Assembly: GCA_963669155.1 (NCBI GenBank)
Contig: OZ022583.1
Span: 1,890,025-1,954,024, forward strand
DNA from: Arbacia lixula
Lineage: Eukaryota; Echinodermata; Echinoidea; Arbacioida; Arbaciidae
Length of the DNA: 64,000 nucleotides
Direction of reading: 5' to 3'
A model generated the notes under the pieces. The model was given only the letters and a program-made list of their open reading frames with translations, ran no database searches and was not told the origin of the DNA. Position numbers and translations under genes: made by a program. Shown one piece after another: positions 1-11,681 of this stretch. Within the stretch, counting starts at the first letter, position 1; every line of letters begins with the position of its first letter.

Positions 1-3000
1 TAGTTCCAGGGCAGCTTGGCGCTCCCTCTCCATGGCCTCTTCTAGGGCTCGCTCCTTCTCCCTCGCTGTAGCCTGCTGCTGCTCCCGCTCAGAAACCTGC
101 CCTTCCCAGGCACCAGTCACATGACGCTTGTGCATCTCAGACTCAATCTGTAGAATAGATTGAATGGAATGGAATGGAATAAGTTCTTGTCCATTCATGG
201 AAAGTCACTATGCTCACAAAAAGTAATATATGTACATGTGTACTTCAATAAGCCAGTACTTAGTAACACCATGGTGGGACATTCCACTGACTCAAGGAAA
301 AAAAGCAGTGAAGATAAACAGGACCTGTAATCATGGCAACACCCTTGTGACATCGTCATAGATCAGGATTTCACTTGAATTTAAGGACTTTATTGTTTTG
401 AGAAGATTCAATCCAGTAATCCCTTAATGAAGCCAGAATGGGACCTGTGTTCAGTGCAAAACGACTCTTTCATGTTTAGAGCACCCATAGATTTGCCACT
501 TCTCTTCCTTACCTTCACAGGAGAATTAAAACATTATGACCAAGTTAATTCAAACAAGGCTAAACTGTCAGAGGAGCCGTTTGCAGAATTAGAAATGAGG
601 AATCAGAAATATCGTTGCAGTGGCACCTTTGTACTACATACGCATTTCACAAAAAGAATAATTTTGTCTGCCATGGAATGGATTAAAGAAGAAAGAATCG
701 AGCACATTCCATATGAAGCACTTAAAACTATGACTACGGCTGACATTGATTCTAGTGCAGGTATTGTATATTACCTTTCTTAAATCTGGATTGTTCTGCC
801 GCCAGTGGTTGTACAGACGTTCATCAGCAATCTGAAAAGAGATGGAGGTGAAATCTTCATATTTAAATCAAAAGTGTTCCTATGGTCTTAAAGTAGAAAT
901 AAAAAACTTTTGAATTCTGTTGTCATTGGGTAAGGTTCTTGGCTTTGTCTGACAAATGACGATAAAACCCAATTTTTATCTCCTGTTACAAATGTGTATA
1001 AGTTATACATATATAGCCATACATGTAGCTCTTGAATTAGCTGCACTCTGGGTGCTTGTGACATTCCTCACTGGTGAAATAAACATTTAGCAATGTGTAC
1101 TGCCCAGAAGAGTCTAGAATGTTATTTACATGAAAGAATGTTGCAGCTAGCTGAGACTCATTGGCATAATAAAGGAGCTCAGATGGGCTAGTGATGACTC
1201 ATCAGTGTAATCTAGGTCAGGTCAATATTGTTTGTCATGTGTACAAGCATAGGTATATGTACAATATAGAGCTTACTGGATATATTGAGAAATTTCTGGA
1301 AGTAGAGTTAATGGAACCTTCTAGAATGTATAGATTGTAGTATATATATGAGTTGTTCGAGATAGGAGCTCTGTTTCATATCATCTTGCTCCAGTCACCT
1401 GTGGTAAAAGTAACCTGCATCTAAGATATTGTTGCGACCCTGGCTCAATACTTACCTGTGGATTTATACGAGGATTTTCCCTACGTGGATAACTACCTGC
1501 CTGTTAAATAGCGCTTATGAGATCCTGCCTGTGAAAGCGTGAAAGCTCTGTGGATTAACATTTGACCATCTAGGATCATCTATTTGGACTTGACTATCTG
1601 GAATACCTGCTCTTCAGCGTACAACATTGGGATCAACATTGCGATCATAATTTGGGAATACTGGATCAGATTATCAACTGGACCATCAGCGAGAGCCGTG
1701 GATCCATTGGACTTCAGTATCCTCCAGCACTGTAAGCTAACCTGTATCCATACATTGTAAAGTAATCTATATTGATGTATTGATGTATTGATGTACTGCA
1801 AGTGAACGCTTGTCTTGGTTTTTTAAAAGGGGAAAATACCCCATATGATAAAGAACACATGAACTTAATATTGGTATCATTTTGTGCGATCCTTTCTGGC
1901 GTGAACTGATCGTAACACTCCACAGAAGGAATAGGTAATTAAATGAAAGTTTTCATTACAAGGGTTTAAAATAAATTTTAAATATCTATACACTAATATT
2001 GTGTGTGAAATTTCTGAAATGATATTTTCTTGCGCATACCACGGTATCCACACAAAGTTATACATGTGTTTTAAGCCTACAAAATGAATTTCTACTCTCT
2101 TTATGTGTGAAAAGTAGGGAGCATGTTATGTCCACGATGCTATAAATTTACCATGTATGGCAGTTACAACAAGATTTTGTTACACAAGCTTATTCTGTTG
2201 GCCAAATGGCAAAGAAAACCACATGTAAAATGTTTCCTCTCATAATGAGGAAGGCAAAACAGAACAGGACACAGTGGTAAGTCTGTTTGGTTACAACAAG
2301 GCATAATTATGACAAGGAAAAAGTTTTGGTTGTGAAAACTTAATATAAGGACAACTTCTCTTGTCTCCATAGAGTGATCTTTATATCATTCAAGGTTTCA
2401 TTGTCGCACACGTATACATACTGCTAAATACAACCCGGTGTACAACCCAATAATCCATCGAAGTCCCGACGCCTAAATAATCTTGAACAATAGAAGATTA
2501 CATACTTCAGTGACTTCAATAGTTTTCACCAGTACCGGTAATTTTCTCTTTACAAGCCAGTCTAGCTGAAGAAGCAACCTGGATAGGTTGTGAAATTGTT
2601 CTACTCCCAAAATATAGCAAGTCCAGTTGATCAGAATTAACCTTGTTTTGTATGAACTCTTTCCTGGATGATTCAAAATCTTCACTATCATATATAACTA
2701 AATACTACATATTTTGTTTCCCCTGAATGTTTCTCATTGAAACCTTTATTAAAGTAGCTTGCACACAAAGACCACCTGCTCATAGAGACAATATGTATTG
2801 TCTCCTTTGAGCGGTCTTTCTATCCAGGTCTGGCTGTACCTGTTTCCTCGAGGTCTCCCTACTGGTCTTGAGATCGTTGCTCCGGTCCTTCATGTCCTGG
2901 AGCCGCGCATAGTTGTCTCCTGACATGCCCCGGAGCTCTGCTTCCAACGCATTCCTCTCCTCCTGCAGGAGCTGTTGGAGCCGCTTTCTCCGATCCCTCA

Positions 3001-4017
3001 GCTGCCGTCCCTTCATCTCTGCCTCGTGCTTGGCCTTGAAGGCATCCATGCTGCGGGGGGCAATGGGTGAATGAAAACCAGATTTAATGGGTATTTGTTG
3101 TGGGCTGTTGCTGTTTTGTGTTCTAACCTAAAACCACATTCTGCCAATCACATAGCTCTTTGCTCTACACCTGACTGTCACATGCATCCCCAAAATCATT
3201 CTTTTCACATCTTTCTTTATACATGTATCCTGCCCTCTGATTCCTCACAAAATGTGTTTGCATCTCTGTAATGTAATCAAATATGCCAGGCCAAATAAAA
3301 AACACTGCAAGATAAGAAGAAATCAGGAAGAGACCTGAAATGTCCATGAATGGCATGACACATTCATTTTCAGTGCATCATTAAGCATTTAATTCTTGCT
3401 GTTTTTAGAATATTTCCACAACATCATGAAGGAAACAAAAATGAATGACTTTTCTAAACCTTATTGTTGAGGCAAGTTTGCCCCCACAACTTTAGGGACG
3501 TGCACTGGGCACTGTGCTGTTAAACATTGCTCACTGTGCTGCAAAGACAATTTAGCACGACTGAGATTAATTGAATATAAAAAATAACAAATTCCTGTTC
3601 ACTGAATGTCAAATTAGTCTTTATACTCTCGTACATCCCAGGCCTATTTAAAGGGATCACCAAAAGAAATATTCCTGTACCTCAGGTAATCCCTGAGAGT
3701 ATCTACAAAGTCCAGAAAAGGGTGAGCAAGAGAGAGGGTGAGAAAGAGAGACAGAGAGAAAATGAAAGAGGGTGGCAAAGTGGATAGAGAGTGATATCCT
3801 ACTCCAGTGGATATACTATTCACCTGTCATAGAAGCTTTGGTCAGATGTCCAGGCGTTCTGTTTGGTCATCTGAACCTCACTGGACTTGTAGTAGTCTGC
3901 TCGGTGCGACCACTCCTCCCGAAAGTCCTCCTCATGGTTTCGTCTCTGAACCATGGCCCTCTCGTGGACGTTCTTGTAGCGAGACGTCCAGTACGAAGGC
4001 AGAGTTGGCAGAGCCAT
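1..4017 (-). CDS. TCHP: Trichoplein (TCHP), 5' part, four coding exons, runs off left edge
   Basis: Exons on the minus strand: 4017-3824, 3050-2840, 831-775 and 147-1 (continues beyond the window), joined in phase 2, 0, 0 and giving 203 codons. Each has GT donors and AG acceptors. The first residues MALPTLPSYW are the same as the start of vertebrate trichoplein as I remember it, which fixes the start. Later segments such as ERLYNHWRQNNPDLRK and MHKRHVTGAW also match the family in order. The protein is highly charged (Glu, Arg, Lys, Gln) and predicted to be coiled coil from about residue 65 on. In vertebrates trichoplein is a keratin-binding protein of desmosomes and centrioles that activates Aurora A and restrains cilium assembly; a centriolar/ciliary role is the likely ancestral one, since invertebrates lack desmosomes of that kind (inference). 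A non-coding 5' exon probably exists upstream; an acceptor-like TTTCAG lies near 4100. Confidence 0.9.
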
Positions 4018-4849
4018 GGTGATGGCCTAGCACTACCAGGGATTGAGGACTACTTGTCAAGCTGCGTAGTACCGGAAGTATGAGGACTAAAGGTGTAGCT
4101 GAAAGTCCTGAAAGTTAAAGGAGATTATGTTACACTGGACATTTTGTTTTTAAGTTTTAGTAGCAACAGAAAATGAAATGTTAATGGGAAGCTAATGAGG
4201 GGTCTGATAAAGTCTAGCAAGTGGTTCTTTTCAAATCAATTCATGTTTTCTTTTTTTCTTTCAAACGACACACAAACAAAAGTATAGAATGTAGGGTAGT
4301 GCTGCCTGCAAGTATCAACACCCTTCCAATTCCACAACAAAAAGAGTGCAGTGGAAGCAATTATTGGGATGTGACTGTGCACCCTGTGTATGCACACACA
4401 GTATCTGCAAGAATCTTCAGGATTGAAGGAGGCAGATTAACTCGAAGAAGAAGAAGACTCAGTCTCATCCGAGACTATCTACCATCTGAGTCATTTTCTT
4501 CTTCTTTTTCAAGTATAGTTTACTAAGTACTGCTGACCTTCTGGTGTATCGCGTACTGTTTGTGCTGGCCAGTGCAGTGTGTGCTGTGTGTACCATGCGA
4601 GGACTAAAATGCTAATTACAACATGTGCAAGTGGCGCAAATAAAATCTGTCATCTCCAGTTTATCGGAGCTGGGTTTGCTGCACATCACAGTAAAAATGT
4701 TAACAGAAATGTCCTCCAAGCAAACGTTTTACTTCCTACTATCCTAGTGTCTTAACTTTACTTACTTTACTTTAATCCAACGATGATTGTAGGACTTCGC
4801 CTGTTTATCGATCGTGGACTGAAACAGTTTCCTTGACTTATCACATTAA

Positions 4850-5125
4850 CATGTATGTGGGTCAAGACAGTGTGTAAAATACAGCCTATACAGGCTCATA
4901 AAGAAGATCATGATTATTAATCGAATATTTGTCAAGCCTATTTTTGAAGACTATTCCACAAAGCAACAACTCTGTTACTGAAGAAATACTTCCTCATGTC
5001 AAGACGAGAGTACTGCTTGTCTAGTTCCAATTTGTGACCTCTAGACGTTCTGTGTGCCGGACAGGTGAAAAAGATTGTGTTCAGTGTTGTACACTCCGGT
5101 CAAGTACTTAAAAACTTGACTGCTA
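4850..5125 (-). mobile_element. Decayed LINE 3' coding end (CR1/jockey-like)
   Basis: On the minus strand the translation, with a stop and a frameshift, contains YLTGVYNTEHNLFHLSGTQN, then RGHKLELDKQYSRLDMRKYF, then FFSNRVVALWNSL, and FKNRLDKY in another frame. This order (RGH..L, R.D.R..FFSNRV..WNSLP, FK.RLDK) is the usual C-terminal block of non-LTR retrotransposon polyproteins. It is truncated at both ends and not coding today. Confidence 0.65.
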
Positions 5126-5398
5126 GAAATTAAGAAAAATTGCGTTAGCGACAGGTGACACAGGTCCATCTTGATTTTGGATCATTATGAAATGAGCTGG
5201 CAGAACATCTAGATTCTAGTCAATGGCAATGCCAGCCAGTGCAGTGGGACACCTCAGTGACACTGACGGTGCCTGGACCTGGTCAGTCAGTGGTGCCCAT
5301 TCTTCTCAGACAGTCATGACAGTGGTCTCTTTTACTTTCAATTAAATATTTGATCGCTAGAGTAGTAATCTGTTGTCTCACGAAAAGGCAAACTGGAG

Positions 5399-5441
5399 AT
5401 TGCGACGTTTCGACCGCTACTGCTAGTCTTCGTCAGGCAAT
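5399..5441 (-). ncRNA. Hammerhead ribozyme of the Penelope-like element
   Basis: Read on the minus strand: stem I AUUGC, core CUGACGA, a stem-II hairpin, core GAAA, then ACGU and the cleavage triplet GUC, then GCAAU closing stem I (5 perfect pairs). Stem II can pair GACU with GGUC and an inner GC with GC around an AGUA loop, leaving one extra A beside the core. Stem III is only the self-complementary ACGU, as in the minimal hammerheads known from Penelope-like elements, which are thought to work as dimers. The 5' half lies inside the last codons (LPDED) and stop codon of the reverse-transcriptase frame. Confidence 0.85.
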
Positions 5442-8014
5442 GTGGACAATAGTCGCTGCGCGCGTCTTTTATAGCGTAAGCTGCGTTCCGGAGGTGCCGG
5501 AACCGCCGCGCTGCAATTGGTCGGCGCACTCGACCAATCACTAGCCGCGGACGGTGCGACATCCGGGCGGGTAGCGGACGTCGGGGAAAGCCCCTCGGTT
5601 GGTGGCGGCGTCGCGGGCGGGCGAACACTGGCGGTAGCTGCACAATTGCTACTGTGGTTAGAAGCGGGCGTCGGAAGGCGGTCAAGCGGAGAGTTACGGG
5701 TGGTCGCGGGTGGCGCATGGCGGCGGATGGTCGGAAGCCATTCCTCGGGGATCTCAATGCCGTTATCCCTATTGATGTTATTCGGATGTAAGCGGATTTG
5801 GATAGCCTCTTTAACACGCCGTGTGTACCAGTGCTTATCCCGCGCTATGCAGCTTACCGCGTCCCAATTGGGAGGGTGATCTGCATTCCAAGCATGCTCT
5901 GCGACTGCCGAACTATCTATGCGCCGATGCTTGACATCTCTGCGGTGCTCTACCATTCTTTCGCTGACGGGTCTACCCGTTTCCCCGATGTACACCTTGT
6001 CACAAGTCCCGCATGGAATCTTGTAGACAACGCAATCGAGTCTGCCGGGTATCGCGGGGTCCTTAGGGCGCACTAGCTGCTTACGAATGGTAGTATCGGA
6101 CTTGAAAACGGCGCGTATGCTATGCTTCTCTAAACGTCGGCGAAGCTGGCGGGAAATAGAATCGACAAACGGTAGAACAACGGTAGACTTGTACTGCATA
6201 ATCTCTTTGTCGGTAGAGTTCTTCCTTTTAGTCACGCGGTTGAGGAAAGAGCGCGGGTAACCATTGGAAACTAGAGCGGAAGCAATGCGTTGTTTCTCAA
6301 TGGAAGTGCAGTGCGGCTTAGAAACAATGCGCGATGCCCTGTCATAAAGGCATTTAACGACCCCGCGTTTGACGGATTGGGGATGATGCGAATCGTAAGC
6401 TAGGTATTGGTCGGTGTGCGTGGGCTTTCTGTACACTGTGGTGGTGAGATGGCCCTCACTTTCGCGGTGCACCAGTGTATCGAGAAAGGCGATGCGGCTA
6501 TTGTCTTCCGTCTCCATAGTGAAACGGATAGACGGCTGCTGCGCGTTCACGTAATTCAAAAGGCAATCGGTAGCGGATCTGTCAGTTACAATGAAGGTAT
6601 CATCGACATAGCATTTCCAAATTCTCGGCTTGAATTCGGGCGGACAAGCGTTGAGCGCGTCTTCCTCAAAGGATTCCATGTACAAGTTAGCAATAACGGC
6701 AGAAACGGGGCTTCCCATGGCCGCGCCTTCTTGTTGTTCATAGAAGAGTCCGTCGTACATAAAGTAAGTGGACTTCAACACGAAACCAAGAAGTTCTGTG
6801 ACCTGGGCGGGAGAAAGGTCGGTACGGTCGGGCAAGGTAGCGTCGGCACTCAGGCGCTGAGAGGCGACATCGCATGCTGCTTCAACGGGTACATTGGTAA
6901 ACAGGGACACGACATCGAAAGAGACCATGACTTCGTGATCAAGTATGGTCTCGCTGCGCAAGAAATCGACAAAAGAAGCGGAGTTGCGGACTGCATAACG
7001 ATTATGACCAATAAGCGGCGAGAGTATGTCAGCTAAGAATTTGGAAGCGTTGCAGGCAAAAGAACTCACACACGAAACAATCGGGCGCAGCGGAACATCG
7101 GGCTTGTGGATTTTCGGTAATCCATAAATTCTAGGCGGTTGCTTCTGCGAGGGCCTAAGTACCCTGTAAGTCGCGTCATTGATATCACCATTCTTGTGGA
7201 AGCCGCGGAGAATGGCTGCTAGCTTGCGGGCGAGACAATCGGTAGGGTCCTTTCGTAAGGCGCGGTAAGGGCCTGAAGTAATAAGATCGGACATCTTAGC
7301 ACGGTAAGTGGAGGTATCTAATACCACGCTTGCGTGGCCTTTGTCAGCAGGCAAAATAGTAATGGCGCTATCTTCTTTCAGAGACTTCACAGCTTTGCGC
7401 ATGCCCGGAGTTACGTTAGATTTAGGCGGCTTGGCGGAGGCGAGGATCGCGTTGACCTCTCTGCGGACGGAGCCGACGGTTTCGGCATCGCGGCAACGGA
7501 CGGCGGATTCAATCTTGGCAATAATCTCGGTAGCAGGGATACGCTTCGGAGCAATAGCAAAGTTCAGTCCCTTGTTGAGCAGCGCAGTCTCGTCAGTAGT
7601 CAACACGCGCGACGATAAGTTGACTACTACTCGAGTATCGCAATCGGAAACGGTGCATACGGAGTTATACTTATCCTGCTCAGTGAGCTTGTCATACTTC
7701 CCTTGTTGGCGGGCTTTGCACTTCTCAAATTCGGCGCGGAAGGTATTACCGTTGTGCTGGAGGATCAAATCGCGATGTTCTTCGTTAAGGGTGGTCTTGA
7801 TTTCCGCGGTAGTGGATTCGACTTCGGAGTTGATGGAATTCGGGGTCATACGCGTCAGGTTGATTCTTTCTCGGAGAAAACGGCGGGAAGTATTAACTGC
7901 GATTTGTCGTGCTTTCTTGGTTGGAACTGGAGCGCGAATTTTTAGGTCTTTCGGGATGACGGAATTTGATATACACTCTATACACTCTATGCCATATGTC
8001 ACAAATATACCCAA
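5423..8014 (-). CDS. Penelope-like element polyprotein: reverse transcriptase plus GIY-YIG endonuclease
   Basis: An uninterrupted 863-codon frame. Visible blocks: ILPADKG (220-226), YGLPKIHKP (297-305), SFDVVSLFTNVPV (365-377, RT motif A), AAMGSPVSAVIANLYM (431-446, motif B), YVDD (469-472, catalytic motif C), FLDTLVHRE (510-518), YRKPTHTDQY (528-537), a CxxC zinc-knuckle-like linker (668-671), VYIGETGRP (674-682, GIY-YIG core) and a probable catalytic Glu in RRVKEAI. This domain order is the signature of Penelope-like retroelements, which prime reverse transcription at the nicked target. The tail after about residue 760 is Pro/Ser/Ala-rich without a known domain. The GC content is well above the surrounding DNA. 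With no frameshift or internal stop, the copy may be young. The start at 8014 is simply the first Met; such elements often have ill-defined starts. It lies between TCHP and GLTP in opposite orientation to GLTP. Confidence 0.93.
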   Translation of the reverse strand: MGIFVTYGIECIECISNSVIPKDLKIRAPVPTKKARQIAVNTSRRFLRERINLTRMTPNSINSEVESTTAEIKTTLNEEHRDLILQHNGNTFRAEFEKCKARQQGKYDKLTEQDKYNSVCTVSDCDTRVVVNLSSRVLTTDETALLNKGLNFAIAPKRIPATEIIAKIESAVRCRDAETVGSVRREVNAILASAKPPKSNVTPGMRKAVKSLKEDSAITILPADKGHASVVLDTSTYRAKMSDLITSGPYRALRKDPTDCLARKLAAILRGFHKNGDINDATYRVLRPSQKQPPRIYGLPKIHKPDVPLRPIVSCVSSFACNASKFLADILSPLIGHNRYAVRNSASFVDFLRSETILDHEVMVSFDVVSLFTNVPVEAACDVASQRLSADATLPDRTDLSPAQVTELLGFVLKSTYFMYDGLFYEQQEGAAMGSPVSAVIANLYMESFEEDALNACPPEFKPRIWKCYVDDTFIVTDRSATDCLLNYVNAQQPSIRFTMETEDNSRIAFLDTLVHRESEGHLTTTVYRKPTHTDQYLAYDSHHPQSVKRGVVKCLYDRASRIVSKPHCTSIEKQRIASALVSNGYPRSFLNRVTKRKNSTDKEIMQYKSTVVLPFVDSISRQLRRRLEKHSIRAVFKSDTTIRKQLVRPKDPAIPGRLDCVVYKIPCGTCDKVYIGETGRPVSERMVEHRRDVKHRRIDSSAVAEHAWNADHPPNWDAVSCIARDKHWYTRRVKEAIQIRLHPNNINRDNGIEIPEEWLPTIRRHAPPATTRNSPLDRLPTPASNHSSNCAATASVRPPATPPPTEGLSPTSATRPDVAPSAASDWSSAPTNCSAAVPAPPERSLRYKRRAQRLLSTLPDED

Positions 8015-8490
8015 TAATTTTGAGGTGGTTATTCATTGCTCTCGTACGACTTTCACTTGTACAATTAAGTTACACACTACTCATACTAACTAACTCTAAA
8101 CAGGCGCTGCTAGGTTACGCGACGCAAAACCGGTACCGCTATTGAAGGGCTGCCCTCCCCGGAGCTCGAGGGGAGTTCAGCGACACTGACAGGCCTCCGC
8201 ACTCCACGACCAGCAGAAATCCAAATCATTAACAGTCATTGATAATGTCCAAGTTTCTCCTCAATTTGAAAATAATAAAATGAATCATACAGAATGTGCA
8301 TACTTACCTCTTCACTAATGTTCATAAAAAATAAAATCCCGAATTGAATTGAAGCAAAACATGTCCATTATATAGATCTTTGTCACCAATCCTTCCCGAA
8401 CTCCGGAATTTCAAAAGCGAAAATGCAGTTCAGTAATAAAATAATAAGATTTGCTGCCCTCAGCGTTTGTAACACGCATAGCTCTTGAAG

Positions 8491-8545
8491 GGGATTGACC
8501 ACTGAACTATACCACTACGTAGTGGTATAGTTCAGTGGGATTGAC
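8491..8545. repeat. Perfect 40-bp palindrome flanked by 9-bp direct repeats
   Basis: Bases 8499-8538 are a perfect palindrome centred on TACGTA at 8518/8519; each arm reads CACTGAACTATACCACTAC after the first C. The 9-mer GGGATTGAC occurs at 8491-8499 and 8537-8545. Taking 8 bp (GGATTGAC) as a target-site duplication leaves a 38-bp element that is nothing but two abutting terminal inverted repeats. An 8-bp duplication would fit a hAT-type transposon remnant (inference). Confidence 0.8.
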
Positions 8546-9134
8546 AAGTGTAGTACAATACAAGAAGTGATGCTTATATGTAATCTGTAGGTTTGTACTT
8601 GGAAATCAATGAAAAATCCACCTAACATATCTAGCCTAATCATTAGTTTCCATACACATAAGTAAACGTATTGAAGATGACAAAGAGCCATCAGCATTCA
8701 TTAGGCCAGATAGACCTAGATTTACAAGAACTTTTTGAGGATATTGACATTTAAAAAGGAGTATGATAGAGCATCTCGCAAGTGACATCACAAATTATGT
8801 ATATATTTTTTTTAAACTTCCTTATCCTTTCACGCAAGGGCGGAAATCGTTCCCCGAAGGTGCGTGGGGAGTCATTTTTTTCCCCCAAGAAGTCGCTGAG
8901 CGGGGTGGGGGGGGGGGGGGGGGGGTGGGGAGGTAGTTATGGATTTTGGGGGGCGTTTTTTTTTTTCATAATTCTTTAATTCCATCCAGTAAAGTGCTCT
9001 CAGTGGTGGGGGGGGGGGGGGGGTGGGGGGCATTTGATATTATGCCCCCCCCCCCCCGGAATTTCCGCCCATGCTTTGACGGATTTTCACCGAACCGGCC
9101 CTCATCAATATGTGTCTTTCATGTGTCTGCTTTA
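8546..9134. other. Intergenic stretch with poly-G tracts
   Basis: No gene seen. Contains two long G tracts (about 8908-8927 and 9008-9027) and a C tract near 9046-9058. Open frames across it are homopolymer artefacts. Confidence 0.6.
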
Positions 9135-9505
9135 TTAAAGGGAATATATTGTACTGGGAAGACAAAAAGCCTTCAAAAGGGTGATCGTGAGCAATCTTAT
9201 TGTCACTGGTCTTAAATTCGTGTATTGTCCATTTTAGAAGCTTGCTGAAAGCTATCTGCCCTCAAATGATCATCACATTTGGGGTAATTAGTGATTGAAT
9301 CACAAATCCTCAAAATGTTCGGCCCGAACATTTTCAGGATTTCACAAATTTTGACTAATTACTCCAAATGTGGACCATTAATTTTAAGGGCAAATAACTT
9401 TCATCAAGTTTCTAAAATGGACAATACATGAATTTAAGACCATTGACGATAAGATTGCTCACGTTTACCGTTTTGAAGGTTTTTTGTCTTCCCAGTACCC
9501 TTTAA
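9135..9505. mobile_element. Inverted-repeat MITE, family A, TTAA ends
   Basis: Begins TTAAAGGGAATAT and ends ACCCTTTAA. Inverted homology runs almost to the centre (GAAGACAAAAAGCCTTC / GAAGGTTTTTTGTCTTC; TGTCCATTTTAGAAGCTTG / CAAGTTTCTAAAATGGACA; CCTCAAAATGTTCGGCCC / GAACATTTTCAGGATT). A second copy lies at 18847-19150. No coding potential. Confidence 0.85.
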
Positions 9506-11029
9506 AACCAACTTACCCTCAGGGTGGACTTGCCCTTGTAAGAGAAAAGTGAAGGCAAGAATGGCTCCGCGGCGTTTTACAGACAGTTATAAGTTTTCCG
9601 GTATTATTGTTGCTCTAGGCCTAGGCCTATGGGATGGTGTGACTTACAGATAGACCATGGCAAGTTATAAAATATCTTTCTGGTAGTGATGTTAACCCTT
9701 TGAGTGCCAGATGAGACGCTACTTTTGAGGAACAAAATTGTGTGCATAACAATAAAGTTTTATGTGGCACACAAATGAATGGTATTGATGATGTTATAAT
9801 CATTGCTTTTTGGAGTACGGTATATACACAATTATTATTTTAAGAAATGAGTCACAGATTATGTGGTATATTATGTTTTTTAATGAAATTAAGATTCGTG
9901 TATAAATTTACGGAGTGCACCCTGCAGCAGGTAAGAAAGTATTATATGTCACCAAAATAAGCTGAAAATGTACATTTAGGTTTAAAATATTGAGTATAAA
10001 TTGAACATGTTATATCTTGTCACAGTGAAAATGTATGAATGAATTGATTTGATTTTGAATACCAGCTTCAGGTGGAAGAAAAGAAAACTAAGGACATTTA
10101 ATGCTCGCTTCATACATCCTTGGTAATAGGCCACAGACACAACAAGCTTTTCCTCCGTAATTTGTTTTACCGGTAAGCCTAGACAGTCATTGTCGTTGCC
10201 CCGGAGTCGCTACTAAAAGTGTTAATCATTAAAGGAGCTGGTGAAAGAACAACCACACCCTGATCATTTTGTTTGATTTGCAAGATGATTTGCATTATCT
10301 CTCGAAAAGGCGAGAACAAGTTACGACGGTTCTATTCGGGAAATAGCCTACACAGTGCACCACTAAGAAATTCAACGGCCCTGATATTGACCTTATCGAC
10401 CGTCCCATTGTCCAGTTTTATTAGGTTTATTCATCTTGAGTTTGAACAATGTTCTTATCTTGATACTTAATTGATAGACATACTTGCTTTCATGCGATAT
10501 CCCTAGCTAGCTCAAAGCTAGTTAACTCTTTCAGGACCAAGCCAGGACCCCCCCCCCCCCCCCCCCAACCAACTCCGGCATACATCAACACCCCTCCCTA
10601 GGAGAAAAAGAATGAAAATAACATACAAACATGGGAACGCCCTAAATCAATGGGAGTGGTCATTAATCATTTTGGTTAATAATATTGCCTAGGCTAAATA
10701 CAAGGCATAGTACCCGTGTTTTCCCCCTTCTTTATGTATGAATGGACTTCGAACTTTATAATGGGACGATTCTGCTGGCAGAAAATCATGCGATACATGT
10801 TTTTTTTTTCCTCAAAGAAATGACGTTGACTCTATATTATGCAGTTCTGTAACCATGATTAATGTTGATTATGACTCTCATACCGCACCGGACGAACATT
10901 AATTTTAGTGCTAAGTACGATACCGAGTACTAAGTACTAAACGGATTGGAGCTAATGTTACGTTTAACTCCCAGAGCTGAAGTTAGTGATTAAATGCTAC
11001 CAGGAAACGCGCCGAAAAAGTCGAAGTGA
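9506..11029. other. Intergenic stretch, no gene recognised
   Basis: AT-rich unique sequence with a C tract at about 10548-10566. I see no exon or RNA gene. Confidence 0.5.
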
Positions 11030-11066
11030 ACCCACCGCGCCTCCCTCAAGTAGTCTGCGCGAAAAG
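11030..11066 (+). other. Possible 5' non-coding exon end of GLTP
   Basis: A strong donor, AAAAG|GTAAGC at 11067, follows a locally GC-richer stretch, about 600 bp upstream of the acceptor TTGTAG (ending 11673) that opens the exon with the GLTP start codon. The intron would be 11067-11673. Its 5' end and promoter were not identified. Confidence 0.4.
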
Positions 11067-11681
11067 GTAAGCCAAAATTTCTTGAGTTGGAAATCATGAA
11101 TGTAGAACCTGCAGAACTTATCATGCTCAACAAAGGAATATGAGAGCTTGGAACCAATTGTTACTCAACTCTTGCAGCTGCTCCTTGTAAACGATAAGCT
11201 GCTTTTAGTTTGGATAAATAAATTAGGTTTACATACATGGCTTCTCCTTCGTCTTATAGCGTTCGTCCGTCTTTGTGTACGGGGCAGGGCGGGGGCAAGA
11301 GTATGCAATTTCCGCTCGACGAGCTGCAGACTGCTCCAGCGCTGCAGCTTTGCGATAATCGTTCGTATTGTCTGAGACTGAGCTTGGCCCGGAGCTTGGC
11401 CTGCACGTTTCATTAGGCGTGGGCTACTTCGACGTGCTGGTACTACTACAGACAGTCTACAGACAGTGCCACTCTACTGCTGAACAAAGACGAATCTTTA
11501 GTAGTATTGAGAAAGACTGAATTCTATCATTCTATGAGTGATTAATGCCTTTTATATTAATGGTGAAGACTGAAGAACGATACTTGATTGAAAAATTAGT
11601 TTGGTGTGTGATTATTGTTTTAAATAAAGGCTTGCCTTCACTGCTGATCATTCTCCCTTTTTTTTTATTGTAGCTTCCATA

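Larger units (their letters stand above)
5399..8014 (-). mobile_element. Penelope-like retroelement (core limits)
   Basis: The core runs from the first Met of the RT/GIY-YIG frame to the hammerhead ribozyme at the 3' end. True termini were not found: I saw no second hammerhead upstream of 8014 and no clear target-site duplication, so either the 5' terminal repeat is missing (5' truncation is common) or it has diverged. Confidence 0.8.

Noticed and set aside
427-783. 118-codon plus-strand frame
   Set aside because: It lies in a TCHP intron and overlaps the TCHP exon 831-775 on the other strand; no recognised domain.
7308-8093. Long plus-strand frames opposite the Penelope-like ORF
   Set aside because: Shadows of the GC-rich minus-strand coding sequence.
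8519-8538. tRNA A-box-like TATAGTTCAGTGG
   Set aside because: It is one arm of the perfect palindrome; no B box or cloverleaf follows.
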